DNA from: CATQHW01 sp965243545
GTDB taxonomy: Bacteria; Spirochaetota; Spirochaetia; SZUA-6; Bin103
Assembly: GCA_965243545.1 (NCBI GenBank)
Contig: OZ251573.1
Coordinates: forward strand, 186,001 to 250,000
Length of the DNA stretch: 64,000 nt
Direction: 5' to 3'
Shown piece by piece: positions 17,010 through 27,028 of this stretch. The position numbers were made by a program, and so were the translations under genes. Below the pieces are notes generated by a model. It saw nothing but the letters and a program-made list of their open reading frames with translations, searched no databases and was not told the DNA's origin. Every line of letters starts with the position of its first letter. The stretch's first letter is position 1.

Positions 17010-17983
17010 ATCTGTTCGCGACCGTGCTCACCCACATTGCGCCGAGCGCAAACTACCGCGGTGAGGCACTTGAAAACGTTGCCGCGCTCCAGAAGGTAAC
17101 CATCGGGCGTTTCGATTATCCGATCATTAGTCCGGAGACGATGCGGAACGCCCTCAGGGAGATTATCAGCAGCTACCCTGATGTAGAATGCAATCGCAAG
17201 CGCCTCGGCGATGAGGAGCAGTTGGCAGTCAAGTTCAAAGATTATCCGGACGCCGAAAAATACGCTGACGATTTCTTGATGGGCTGGCTAGTCGCTCAGG
17301 GTTCGGCGGACCGCAAGAAGACGAAAGACGGACTGAAAAAGAAGGGGCGCTCGGTGGAGCACTTCACTTTCAGGCGTGATTCGGTGTTGCGGATGAATCT
17401 TGCCGTTGCGTTGGAGCCGTTTCATCACTCGACCGTATTCACTCAATCTCCGGCGCATAGTGAGGACAGTCCATGGAGCAATGCCGGTAACAGCCAACTG
17501 CTACACCGTGAGACGGCGGTGACGGCGTTCCAGTACCCGTTCGCAGTGAACTTGCTTGACTGCAAGACAGAGAAGCAGAAGTATTGGACGAGCCTACTGT
17601 TGAAGGCGATCGGCGAGCTGAGCGGCGTTGCTGGGAATCACGCTCGCAGCTACTTTGAGATGGCGCCCGCGTCCGTTGTCGTGCGGCTTACCAACGAGCT
17701 TGTAGCGGGATATGATACGTACGGCTTTGAGATCAAGGATGGGGGAACAGGGGGGATTGGCAAGGGAATCCACGTGTTTCCCGACGTGATCGACGGTGTG
17801 CTGCACGATCCTCCCGATTACCCGGGCTGTGAGTTCTATCTTGGCGGTAAGGTCGTCAAGGATCTTTCTGACGAGAAGATCGAGAGGCTTCGGAGTGCTG
17901 GTGTCACACTGGATCGGAGGCCGCAGCGGTTGTTGAGCGCGATAGGTGGCAAGATGTTTGGTGACGCGCAGAAAGAGAAGTAG
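17006..17983 (+). CDS. cas7: Cas7 (DevR/Cst2-type) Cascade backbone protein
   Basis: 325 residues. MNLFATVLTHIAPSANYRGE, followed by QKVTIGRFDYPIISPETMRNALRE and a C-terminal RRPQRLLSAIGGKMFGDAQKEK, matches the DevR family of Cas7. Multiple copies wrap the crRNA spacer in Cascade. The GTG at 17006 overlaps the cas8 stop (GTGA) and sits behind CCAGGAGG, so the start is secure. The glycine-rich stretch KDGGTGGIGKG fits the Cas7 thumb region. Confidence 0.88.
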   Translation: MNLFATVLTHIAPSANYRGEALENVAALQKVTIGRFDYPIISPETMRNALREIISSYPDVECNRKRLGDEEQLAVKFKDYPDAEKYADDFLMGWLVAQGSADRKKTKDGLKKKGRSVEHFTFRRDSVLRMNLAVALEPFHHSTVFTQSPAHSEDSPWSNAGNSQLLHRETAVTAFQYPFAVNLLDCKTEKQKYWTSLLLKAIGELSGVAGNHARSYFEMAPASVVVRLTNELVAGYDTYGFEIKDGGTGGIGKGIHVFPDVIDGVLHDPPDYPGCEFYLGGKVVKDLSDEKIERLRSAGVTLDRRPQRLLSAIGGKMFGDAQKEK

Positions 17984-17985
17984 GC

Positions 17986-18729
17986 GTGTTGTGCTTATTC
18001 ATTCGATCTCGTTTTGCGACGTTTCGGCCGTTCGGCACCGGTAGCTTTCGGTCGACGGCGCCATTTATTACGCCGTCGGCGGCGTATGGTCTGGCGTTGA
18101 ACTTGGCGGGTATCGAGATGCGACACGATGACCGTACGTCAGCGATGACGTTGATATCCGACAGTTTACCGAGACTGGAGATTGCACTGGGAGCGCCGTC
18201 CGATATTAGCCCGTGGAGGTGGGGCCGGTCCGCGAGCGACGATTCCACGTTTCCGCGCGTACATGACGTGTATCAGCAGTTGCACAATTATCCGGTTGGC
18301 AAGCAGGGGAGTAAGCACGCGCCGAGTACGATGGGGGCGAAGTACAACATCACTGTGGTCCGGAGGTCGTTTCTTTCTGGTCTGAATGCTGTGGTATGTC
18401 TTCGCCACGTCCACCCGGAGGGTCTTGAGAATCGAATCAGAGCCGGCCTGAGAGGAGAGTTGGAGGATCGTTACGGAATGCCGTTTCTCGGTGACAATAA
18501 CTTTCTGCCGGATCGTATCGAGGCGCTGGAGTATCCGCCACCGTGTCAGTGGTTCGTGCCTGTGGGCGGCGGTGATGGTGAGAAGCCACGTCGAGGGGTA
18601 GGGCGGCTTACGGTGGTTATAGATCGTCGCGACTCGTCAAGGACAAGGTCTCGTCTATTCGGTCCGACCCGACAAGCGACGACAGATATTCCTGATAGGG
18701 CGTGGGTGCACATAGACTACGGTGCATGA
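17986..18729 (+). CDS. cas5: Cas5 (DevS-type) Cascade subunit
   Basis: 247 residues. The N-terminal ferredoxin-like RAMP strand and substrate loop read RSRFATFRPFGTGSFRSTAPFITPSAAYGLALNLAGIE, the usual Cas5 signature (PS-AAYGLLLNL). Cas5 caps the crRNA 5' handle. The GTG at 17986 is 2 bp after the cas7 stop with GAGAAG upstream. It overlaps the start of cas4/cas1 by a few bases. There is no Cas6-like C-terminal extension, which argues against the Cas5-Cas6 fusions of type I-G. Confidence 0.85.
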   Translation: MLCLFIRSRFATFRPFGTGSFRSTAPFITPSAAYGLALNLAGIEMRHDDRTSAMTLISDSLPRLEIALGAPSDISPWRWGRSASDDSTFPRVHDVYQQLHNYPVGKQGSKHAPSTMGAKYNITVVRRSFLSGLNAVVCLRHVHPEGLENRIRAGLRGELEDRYGMPFLGDNNFLPDRIEALEYPPPCQWFVPVGGGDGEKPRRGVGRLTVVIDRRDSSRTRSRLFGPTRQATTDIPDRAWVHIDYGA

Positions 18730-20401
18730 CATGGAATCGGAGGTATCGAGCCAGGACGGCCAGGACCAAGACGTGGACGCTGTTCGCGTGTCCGCGCTGC
18801 ATGCCCTGACGTACTGCGAACGGCTGTGCTATCTCCAGCACGTAGAGGACATCAGCACGCCAAACGAAGAAGTGCATGCTGGCCGGAGCTTGCATGAGAC
18901 CGGACGAGACAGGAACCGAGAGTGGCAGAGCCTGGAGCTCGCAAGCGAGTCGTGGGGAATTCACGGAAAGGTTGACTTTGCCCGTTACCGCGACGGGAAC
19001 TTGGTCGCCATCGAGCATAAGAAGGGCCGCGCCAAGGGCGACGCGGCGTGGGATACGGACATACTCCAGGTCACGGCGTACGCGGTGCTCCTGGAAGAGT
19101 GCTTCGGCAAATCAGTGCCGGAAGGGCGTGTCCGTTATCATGCCACCAACAAGACAGTGCGGGTGACAGTGGATGATGCCGCCCGCAGGCGCCTTCGGGC
19201 GGCCGTAGCAAGAGCGCGCGAACTGTCCCGTTCGTTGCAGAGGCCTCCGGTGACCGATAACGAGAATCTGTGCGCCAAGTGCTCCCTTGCACCGGTCTGC
19301 GTGCCCGAGGAATCGCGTTTGGCGGCAGCGCTGAATGTCGTCGTTGACGTGGCCGACGTAAGGGCGTCGCGCCGGTTGTTCCCCAAGAACGACGCGCGCC
19401 GAACGCTGCACGTCGTTGATCGTGACGCTTTAGTGAAGCGTTCCGGGCTGCAGCTTGTCGTTCGTACCGCGAGCGGCGAAGATCGCAAGTATCCGGGTAT
19501 GGACGTAGGGGCGATCATCTTGCACGGTAGTGCGCAGATCACGTCCCAGGCAGTTCATTTCGCCGCCGCCAACGATATTGCCGTCCACTGGGTCAGCGGC
19601 GGGGGCTCCTATGTCGGCGGCGTCGCTCCTCCTGCCGGCGTGCAGCGCCGGTTGCGTCAGTACCAAGCACTCCAAGACGGCGAGCTGCGCCTGCGGCTCT
19701 CCCGCCGCGTAGTCCATGCCAAGATCGAAAACCAGATGCGGTTCATCGTCAGGCAGTCGCGTACACGCCAAGCCGGTGCGGGCGTGAAGGCGAATCTGAA
19801 GACCATCCGCATACAGGCAGGTCACGTACCACAGTGCGCGGGTGCGGATGCTCTACGAGGGTCCGAAGGCATGGCCGCCCGCGCCTATTTCTCCGCGCTC
19901 GGCTCGCTGGTCAATCCCAAGCAGGAGCACATGACGTTCAACGGCCGCAGCCGGCGCCCGCCGCGAGATGGATTCAATGCGGCGCTGTCGTTCGGATACG
20001 GGCTTCTGTATCGGGAGGTGATGGCTGCTATCATCGCGGTCGGTCTTGACTCGACCATTGGCTTTTTTCGCGCGCCTCGTACGGCGGCTCACCCTCTTGC
20101 TTTGGATCTTATGGAATTGTTCCGAACTACGTTGTGGGACATGCCGCTGGTTGCTTCGATAAACCGCCGCCAGTGGACCGAACGGCACGTCGTGGCAAGT
20201 CGAAATCAGGTGTGGCTGTCCGATGATGGCAAGCGTTTGGCCGTAAGCCTCTTCGAGCAGCGCAAGCAGGAATCTTGGAAGCATCCGGCGCTGGGCTACT
20301 CGCTAAGTTATGCGCGCGCGATCGAGCTCGAAGCAAGGCTGCTGGAAAAGGAATGGTCCGGCGAAGAAGGTCTGTTCGGCCGTATGCGGTTGCGTGGATG
20401 A
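18722..20401 (+). CDS. cas4-cas1: Cas4-Cas1 fusion protein
   Basis: 559 residues. Residues ~15-205 are Cas4, a RecB-like nuclease: HGKVDFARYRDGNLVAIEHKKG carries the D and ExK, DTDILQVTAYA the motif III Q, and Cys residues in YCERLC and LCAKCSLAPVC can hold a 4Fe-4S cluster. Residues ~210-559 are Cas1, with the metal-binding E in YGLLYREV, H in TAAHPLALDLM and a final acidic residue in LMELFR. The fusion couples PAM-aware prespacer trimming to integration. The start is either GTG 18722 (overlapping cas5) or ATG 18731; neither has a clear ribosome binding site. Such fusions occur in type I-G and in the MYXAN variant of I-B. Confidence 0.92.
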   Translation: MHDMESEVSSQDGQDQDVDAVRVSALHALTYCERLCYLQHVEDISTPNEEVHAGRSLHETGRDRNREWQSLELASESWGIHGKVDFARYRDGNLVAIEHKKGRAKGDAAWDTDILQVTAYAVLLEECFGKSVPEGRVRYHATNKTVRVTVDDAARRRLRAAVARARELSRSLQRPPVTDNENLCAKCSLAPVCVPEESRLAAALNVVVDVADVRASRRLFPKNDARRTLHVVDRDALVKRSGLQLVVRTASGEDRKYPGMDVGAIILHGSAQITSQAVHFAAANDIAVHWVSGGGSYVGGVAPPAGVQRRLRQYQALQDGELRLRLSRRVVHAKIENQMRFIVRQSRTRQAGAGVKANLKTIRIQAGHVPQCAGADALRGSEGMAARAYFSALGSLVNPKQEHMTFNGRSRRPPRDGFNAALSFGYGLLYREVMAAIIAVGLDSTIGFFRAPRTAAHPLALDLMELFRTTLWDMPLVASINRRQWTERHVVASRNQVWLSDDGKRLAVSLFEQRKQESWKHPALGYSLSYARAIELEARLLEKEWSGEEGLFGRMRLRG

Positions 20402-20682
20402 GTAGCCGCCATTGGTATCTGTTCAGCTACGACATTCGCGATCCAAGAAGATGGCGACATGTGTACAAGATCGTTAACGGTTACGGAGAACGTCTGCAAT
20501 ACTCGCTGTTCCGATGTTACCTGACTGCCACGCAGATGGAACACGCCCGTCATCAGTTGGAGCAGAAGATAGCCGACGAAGACGACTTGTTGATTATCAG
20601 GCTGTCCCCGCTTTGCAGGATCATTGAGCGTGCCGCGAACCAGACATGGACCGAACCACCGCCGAGGTACGATGTCATCTGA
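20398..20682 (+). CDS. cas2: CRISPR-associated protein Cas2
   Basis: 94 residues: MSSRHWYLFSYDIRDPRRWRHVYKIVNGYGERLQYSLFRCYLT. The first-strand Asp (SYDI) and the ferredoxin-like pattern are standard. A Cas2 dimer bridges two Cas1 dimers in the spacer integrase. The ATG at 20398 overlaps the cas1 stop (ATGA), which fixes the start. It is the last gene before the leader and array. Confidence 0.93.
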   Translation: MSSRHWYLFSYDIRDPRRWRHVYKIVNGYGERLQYSLFRCYLTATQMEHARHQLEQKIADEDDLLIIRLSPLCRIIERAANQTWTEPPPRYDVI

Positions 20683-20947
20683 GTCGTTGGCTCCGCAGCA
20701 ACGTAGAGCAAGCACCATCTGCTGGACCGACGATGCCGGGATAGTATGCTGCGTATTCACACGCCGTGCAAGAGTTTCGGGCTGCGCGGTGGTTGGCAGG
20801 ATGCTTGCGGCCAACACAATCGTCGGCTACAGTGACGATTATGGTTTCGACACAGCGCAGGGCACGGCGGGCACAGGCGAAAGACGCGCCATGTCCGTGC
20901 AGACCTGTGTTTATCGTTGTGTCACTACAACGATTTGCCAATCCGCA
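20683..20947 (+). promoter_or_regulatory. CRISPR leader
   Basis: 265 bp without a gene between cas2 and the first repeat. An inverted repeat ATCGTTGT-N6-ACAACGAT (20913-20934) lies 13 bp before repeat 1. A weak promoter-like pair, TTGCGG (20805-20810) and TACAGT (20828-20833) with 17-bp spacing, points into the array. The leader is placed here because degenerate repeats are all near the other end. Confidence 0.6.
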
Positions 20948-23878
20948 CCGATACAATCCGTGATGCCGAAAGGCGTTGAGCACACGACACGCGCCGCGAA
21001 CGACTGATTCTGCATGGCCGATACAATCCGTGATGCCGAAAGGCGTTGAGCACTCTACGACTGTCAGACCGCCGCCAGGCTCGCCCGCGACCGATACAAT
21101 CCGTGATGCCGAAAGGCGTTGAGCACATCAGTCCCGCGATATCTGGAATACCGCGGACCGGATCCGATACAATCCGTGATGCCGAAAGGCGTTGAGCACA
21201 GCTTCTACTTGGGCCTGGGGCGCTACCAGTACGACGACCGATACAATCCGTGATGCCGAAAGGCGTTGAGCACAAAGGGCTCCCGGCCGCACAGGCGAAA
21301 GAGATCGCCGCCGATACAATCCGTGATGCCGAAAGGCGTTGAGCACATTCTTTCGCAATCGACCGCTTGAGAAAATGTAAAGGCCGATACAATCCGTGAT
21401 GCCGAAAGGCGTTGAGCACATGACAGCATAGAGAGAGCGGCCGGCCGGGACACTCAACCGATACAATCCGCGATGCCGAAAGGCGTTGAGCACATTCTTT
21501 CGCAATCGACCGCTTGAGAAAATGTAAAGGCCGATACAATCCGTGATGCCGAAAGGCGTTGAGCACATGACAGCATAGAGAGAGCGGCCGGCCGGGACAC
21601 TCAACCGATACAATCCGTGATGCCGAAAGGCGTTGAGCACCTAATTATGACGTTGCCGATGTGGCGAAATACGTTGTTACCGATACAATCCGTGATGCCG
21701 AAAGGCGTTGAGCACCGCCAGGCGTAGACGCCGGTCGCGGTCGGCCCCCGATACAATCCGTGATGCCGAAAGGCGTTGAGCACTCAACGCGCCGAAAGTA
21801 GTCTGCTGGAGCACGGGCAGCCGATACAATCCGTGATGCCGAAAGGCGTTGAGCACTAGATCGTGTCCAGAGCTTCACGTCGAATGTCCTCATAGTCCGA
21901 TACAATCCGTGATGCCGAAAGGCGTTGAGCACAAAAGATAATGCGAATGCCGGGAAAGGTCAACTTCCGATACAATCCGTGATGCCGAAAGGCGTTGAGC
22001 ACAGATGAAGCGGATGAAGCGGCATTCGATTTGCGAGAAGCCGATACAATCCGTGATGCCGAAAGGCGTTGAGCACTTTTGATAGATGTTGACCATCTTA
22101 TATGCGACCGATACAATCCGTGATGCCGAAAGGCGTTGAGCACTGATCGGCCTGGACGACCAGCACGCCGGCCGGCCGCACCCGATACAATCCGTGATGC
22201 CGAAAGGCGTTGAGCACACCACGGCGTACATCGAGTGGGCCGCCGCCACGACCGATACAATCCGTGATGCCGAAAGGCGTTGAGCACATCTGCACCAGCG
22301 TCCCGGTCGGCACGTCGTCATCCGATACAATCCGTGATGCCGAAAGGCGTTGAGCACTGTAGGGAGATAGGCCGCCGCCTGGTGATGGGCACTGACCGAT
22401 ACAATCCGTGATGCCGAAAGGCGTTGAGCACTATATACGCCGATAGCCAGTCCCCACTGGCCGGGCCCGATACAATCCGTGATGCCGAAAGGCGTTGAGC
22501 ACTAGAAAACGGGCGCGGTCACCGGCCCCGCCGCGATCCCCCGATACAATCCGTGATGCCGAAAGGCGTTGAGCACCTCCATACGGCGCTGCCGGGGATC
22601 GTCATTCAGTATCCGATACAATCCGTGATGCCGAAAGGCGTTGAGCACCCTTCCTGCAGGGCGGCCAGGCAGGCCGGCCAGTCCGATACAATCCGTGATG
22701 CCGAAAGGCGTTGAGCACCTATGCGCGCCTACCATAGGGCGGCGGCGAAGTAAGGCCGATACAATCCGTGATGCCGAAAGGCGTTGAGCACTGATACCGC
22801 GGTCGAAGGGCGGCGACGACCGGCCGATACAATCCGTGATGCCGAAAGGCGTTGAGCACCTGTCCGGACGCTGTCGGCCGCGCTGGCCGGTGATCGACCG
22901 ATACAATCCGTGATGCCGAAAGGCGTTGAGCACACGTCGTCGAGCATGAACTAGACGCGGCGGCGGTTGCGCCCGATACAATCCGTGATGCCGAAAGGCG
23001 TTGAGCACTGCCCCAGCCAGTGAATCGGCACCCCCGAAAGCGCCGACCGATACAATCCGTGATGCCGAAAGGCGTTGAGCACTAGCACCATGTAACGCGG
23101 CGTAACGCGGCCGGCGGACGCCCGATACAATCCGTGATGCCGAAAGGCGTTGAGCACCGCTGACCAGCCTGACGTTCAACGTCGGGTCGATCCGATACAA
23201 TCCGTGATGCCGAAAGGCGTTGAGCGCCCGCGATCGGCCGTGCCCTAGCTCGCCTTCACCTTATCGACCGATACAATCCGTGATGCCGAAAGGCGTTGAG
23301 CACTCGATCACCGGCCGCTCGATCACGGACGCGGACGCCGATACAATCCGTGATGCGGAAAGGCGTTGAGCACTGGTCCAGGGCGGCAGCGCGTCGCAGT
23401 CAGCCGTAAACCGATACAATCCGTGATGCCGAAAGGCGTTGAGCACGTGTAGCCGCCGGCGCCTTCGCGCCGCAGCGCGTCGACCGATACAATCCGTGAT
23501 GCCGAAAGGCGTTGAGCACAGGTAGCGGCTCAGATCGAGCGCAGCTACGTCTACGTCCGATACAATCCGTGATGCCGAAAGGCGTTGAGCACTCTGTCGA
23601 CCGCGTCTGCCGATCCCAGTCACGAACCGATACAATCCGTGATGCCGAAAGGCGTTGAGCACTTCCGGCTGAGGACGTGGACCGGTACCGGCTGCCGGCC
23701 CGATACAATCCGTGATGCCGAAAGGCGTTGAGCACATTACGCTGATCCTGACCTGCGCAATCGCCTACGGGCCGATACAATCCGTGATGCCGAAAGGCGT
23801 TGAGCACATCTCCGGTCCGGTCTGGTCCGCCGTCGCTCCCGGCCGATACAATCCGTGATGCCGAAAGGCGTTGAGCGC
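20948..23878 (+). CRISPR. CRISPR array, 41 repeats of 36 bp, 40 spacers
   Basis: The repeat begins CCGATACAATCCGTGATGCC and ends GTTGAGCAC. In the + direction, repeat positions 16-29 (ATGCCGAAAGGCGT) fold into a 5-bp stem with a GAAA tetraloop. Cutting at its 3' base leaves the 8-nt handle TTGAGCAC, as expected for Cas6. Spacers are 31-40 bp. Repeats starting at 21458, 23192, 23338 and 23843 each have one substitution; the last three lie at the distal end, so the leader is on the cas2 side. Spacers 6 and 7 recur exactly as spacers 8 and 9, a 147-bp tandem duplication, leaving 38 distinct spacers. I recognise no spacer target. Confidence 0.97.
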
Positions 23879-23936
23879 GTGAGAGGCGCCGCCGTGGATG
23901 GGCGACGATTTCATATGGGGGGTGAGCGGTAATTCG

Positions 23937-26290
23937 ATGAGCGGATTCGTCGGCTACATCCTCAACGCGACGTGGGTCGGCGGTCCGGACGGCCGCGCGG
24001 TCGTGCATCTGTACGGCAAGTTGCAGGACGGCCGGCCGTTTCTGGTGCGTGACGGGCGCGGCGCGCCGTGCTTCTACGTCGAGAGCGCCGATCGGGAGCG
24101 GGCGTCGCGTGCGGGCGCGCGACCGGCGCCCACCGGGCTCCGCACGCTTTACGGGGCGGCCGCGGACCGCGTGGAGGTGACGCATCCCCGGCAGGCGCGG
24201 GCGCTGCGCGACCGGCTGCACCGCGCCGGCGTGCGCACTTACGAGGCGGACGTCCGCTTGCCTATCGCTATCTGATCGACCGCGGCATCCGCAGCGCGGT
24301 GCGCATCGGCGGCAGCCCGCATTCCCTCGGCGGGAACTGGGCGCGCACCGCCGTATTCGACGAACCGGCGCTGGAGCCGGCCGACTGGACGCCCGAGCTC
24401 ACCACACTGTCGATCGACCTGGAGACCGATCCCAAGGCGCGCCGCATCTACTCGGTGGCGCTGTGGGGCTGCGGCGCGCGGGAGGTGCTGCTGTGGCGGC
24501 CGGACGAGGCGGCGCGCGCCGCCTGTCCCGCCGGCGCCGTTCCGTGCGCGGACGAGGCGGAGCTGCTCACCGTCTTCTGCCGGCGCGTCCGCGAGCTCGA
24601 CCCCGACGTGCTGACCGGCTGGAACGTCATCGACTTCGACGTGCCGGTGCTGCTGCGCCGCGCCGCCGCGGCCGGCGTGACGCCGGAGCTCGGCCGCGCG
24701 CCGGGCGCGCTCCGCCAGCGGAACGGCGGCGCGCGCCGGTCAAGCGACTCGGTGTTCATCGCCGGGCGCACCGTGCTCGACGGCATCCGGCTGCTGCGGG
24801 CGGTGGGGCTGCGGCTGCCGAGCTACGGCCTGGAGAGCGCCGCCCGCCACGTCCTGGGCGAAGGCAAGGCGTTCACCGCCGCCGACCACGCCGCCGAGAT
24901 ACAACGCTGCTTTACGCAGGACCCGGAGCGGTTCGTGCGCTACAACCTCACCGACGCGCGGCTGGCGTACGACATCTTGGAGAAGCTCAAGCTGGTGCCG
25001 TTCACGGTCCATCGCAGCCTGCTCACCGGCCTGCCGCCCGACCGCGCCGGCGCCTCCATCGCCGCCTTCGACTTTCTGTACCTGTCGCGCCTGCGGGAAC
25101 GGGGCGTGGTCGCCCCCACCGTCGGGGTGACGTTCGGCGACGACGCCGCGCAGCGGTCAGAGCAGCACGGCGGCCACGTGCTGCCGTCGCAACCGGGGCT
25201 GCACGACGGCGTGCTGGTGTTCGACTTCAAGAGCCTGTATCCGAGCATCATCCGCACCTTTCAGATCGATCCGCTCGGGCTGATCCGGGAGCCGGCGCCG
25301 CACGGCGCCGACGGCGCGGACGCGATCCGGGCCCCCAACGGCGCCCGGTTTCGCCGACGGCGCGGCATCCTGAGCGCGCTGCTCGACGATCTGTTCGCCA
25401 GCCGCGAGCACGCTCATCGGAACGGCGGCGCGGTGGCGGCCAACGCCATCAAGCTGCTGATGAACTCCTTCTACGGCGTGCTCGGCACGCCGTCCTGCCG
25501 GTTTCACGACCTGCGGCTCGCCAATGCGGTCACCGGCTTCGGCAAACACTTCCTGCTGTGGGCCAGAAACTGGATGGAGCGGCGCGGGCTGCGCGTGCTG
25601 TACGGCGACACGGACAGCCTGTTCGTGGCGGCCGGCGACGACGCTTCCCGCGCGCACGGCGATCGGCTGGCGGCCGAGCTCACCGCAGACCTGACCCGTT
25701 ACGTCGCGGACACGTGGCGGGTACGGAGCGCGCTGCACATGGAGTTCCGCACGCTGTTCGACCGGCTGTTCCTGCCGCCGCTCCGCTCCGGCGAGCGGGG
25801 CGCCACCAAGCGTTACGTCGGCCGGTCGGACGGCCGGCTGCGCTTCACCGGCATGGAGGTGGTGCGCAGCGACTGGACCGGCTTGGCCCATGAAGTGCAG
25901 CGCGAGCTCTACGGCCGTCTGTTCGCCGGCGATCCGGTCGAGGAGTACCTGCGGCAGGTGATAGGCGAGGTCGCCGCCGGGCGGCGTGACCGGCAACTCG
26001 TCTACCGCAAGGCGCTCCGCAAGGGGGTGAAGGAGTACCGGGCGCTCCCGCCGCACGTGGCGGCAGCCCGCAAGCGGGACGCGCCGGCGGCCAAGGAGCT
26101 GCGCGGCGTGATCGACTACGTCATCACCGTCGAGGGGCCGGAGCCGGCCGGCGGGCGGCGGAGCCCCATCGACTACGAGCACTACGTCGAGCGTCAGATC
26201 CGGCCGGTCGCCGAGCCGGTGCTCGGCGTCCTGCAGCGGGACTTCGACGAGGTGCGCCGCAACCAGCGCCAGCTGACGCTGTTCCCCTGA
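23937..26290 (+). pseudogene. polB: DNA polymerase II (B family), frameshifted near 24262
   Basis: With one base restored this would be about 784 residues, the length of E. coli Pol II. Visible motifs: Exo I LSIDLETDPKAR, Exo II GWNVIDFDVPVL, the Pol motif A DFKSLYPSIIRTF, motif B NAIKLLMNSFYGVLGT, motif C YGDTDSLF, and the C-terminal LTLFP resembling a clamp-binding tail. Pol II is a repair and restart polymerase. Reading breaks between TYEADVRLP and YRYLIDRGI, where a single missing base (probably a C after 24262) shifts frame and gives TGA at 24273-24275. The ATG at 23937 (MSGFVGYILNATW) is the homologous start. The downstream 2 kb is well preserved, so a recent mutation or a sequencing error is more likely than old decay. 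Confidence 0.85.
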
Positions 26291-26322
26291 ACAGCCCGGT
26301 CCGGGAGCGGCGCGCGGCGGCG

Positions 26323-27006
26323 CTACGGGTCGACCGCCATCAGCCGCATGATCTTGGCCACGTAGTTGCGGGTCTCCTCCGGGACCAGGTCCATGACGTG
26401 CGCCCACTCCGCGCACGCCGCCGCGCAGCGGTCCTGCGCCCGCAGCACGCGGCTGCGTCCGCCGTTGTAGCTGGCAAAGGCGAACGCCAGGCGCTGCAGG
26501 CGCTCCGGCACGTCGTCCCACAGGTCGTACAGGCGCCGGTCGTAGTAGACGCCGGCGGCGATGTTGTGGCCGGGGTCGCTGCGGTCGGTCACCGGCAGCG
26601 ACGACTGGGCGGCGATCTCCGCGAAGGTCGCCGGCATGAGCTGCATGATCCCCTTGGCGCCGACGTGGCTGGTGGCGTCTTCGCGCAGCGACGATTCGGT
26701 GATGCCTTGCGCCTTGAACCACCGCCAGTCGAAGGCGGGGCCGAAGAATCGCTTGGAGTACTTGCGGAAGTGGTCGTCGAACCGGGCCGTCCACTGCTCG
26801 TCTTCGACCGGCAGCCGGCCGCGCGGGTCGGCGGTGAGCGCGGCTTCGCTCTGCGCCGCGGCGGCGGATGGCGAACCGTCCGCGGCCGCGCCGTCGGCGG
26901 CCGGCGCGCAACCCGCCGCCAGCATGACGAGCGCGGCGGCGCCGGCCAGGGCGGCCATGCGGGCGGCGGCGGTGCGCTGGGATCGGGCGGCGCGCAGGGC
27001 GGTCAC
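26323..27006 (-). CDS. Lytic transglycosylase SLT-domain lipoprotein
   Basis: 227 residues. An N-terminal signal with basic start (RAARSQRTAAAR), hydrophobic core and lipobox LAAGC marks a lipoprotein. The SLT domain shows the catalytic Glu in GITESSLREDATSHVGAKGIMQLMPATF and the FASYNGG motif near the end. It cleaves peptidoglycan glycan strands in the periplasm. The start is GTG 27006 (weak AAGAGA upstream) or the internal ATG in front of AALAGAAALVML. It lies 22 bp after the DUF350 gene on the same strand, so the two probably form an operon, and is convergent with polB. Confidence 0.87.
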   Translation of the reverse strand: MTALRAARSQRTAAARMAALAGAAALVMLAAGCAPAADGAAADGSPSAAAAQSEAALTADPRGRLPVEDEQWTARFDDHFRKYSKRFFGPAFDWRWFKAQGITESSLREDATSHVGAKGIMQLMPATFAEIAAQSSLPVTDRSDPGHNIAAGVYYDRRLYDLWDDVPERLQRLAFAFASYNGGRSRVLRAQDRCAAACAEWAHVMDLVPEETRNYVAKIMRLMAVDP

Positions 27007-27028
27007 GTCTCTTCGGCTCAGGCGGCGG

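Noticed and set aside
12141..20682. Type I-G (I-U) assignment because of the Cas4-Cas1 fusion
   Set aside because: No Csb1/Csb2/Csx17-like proteins; Cas6 is separate and of the Cmx6 type, Cas7 is DevR-like.
20925..23740. Many minus-strand frames with repeated LNAFRHHGLYR / AQRLSASRIVS / CSTPFGITDCIG
   Set aside because: These are the three-frame translations of the CRISPR repeat; not proteins.
12141..23878. CRISPR-associated transposon (I-B CAST)
   Set aside because: No TnsA/B/C or TniQ genes; cas3 and the adaptation genes are present.
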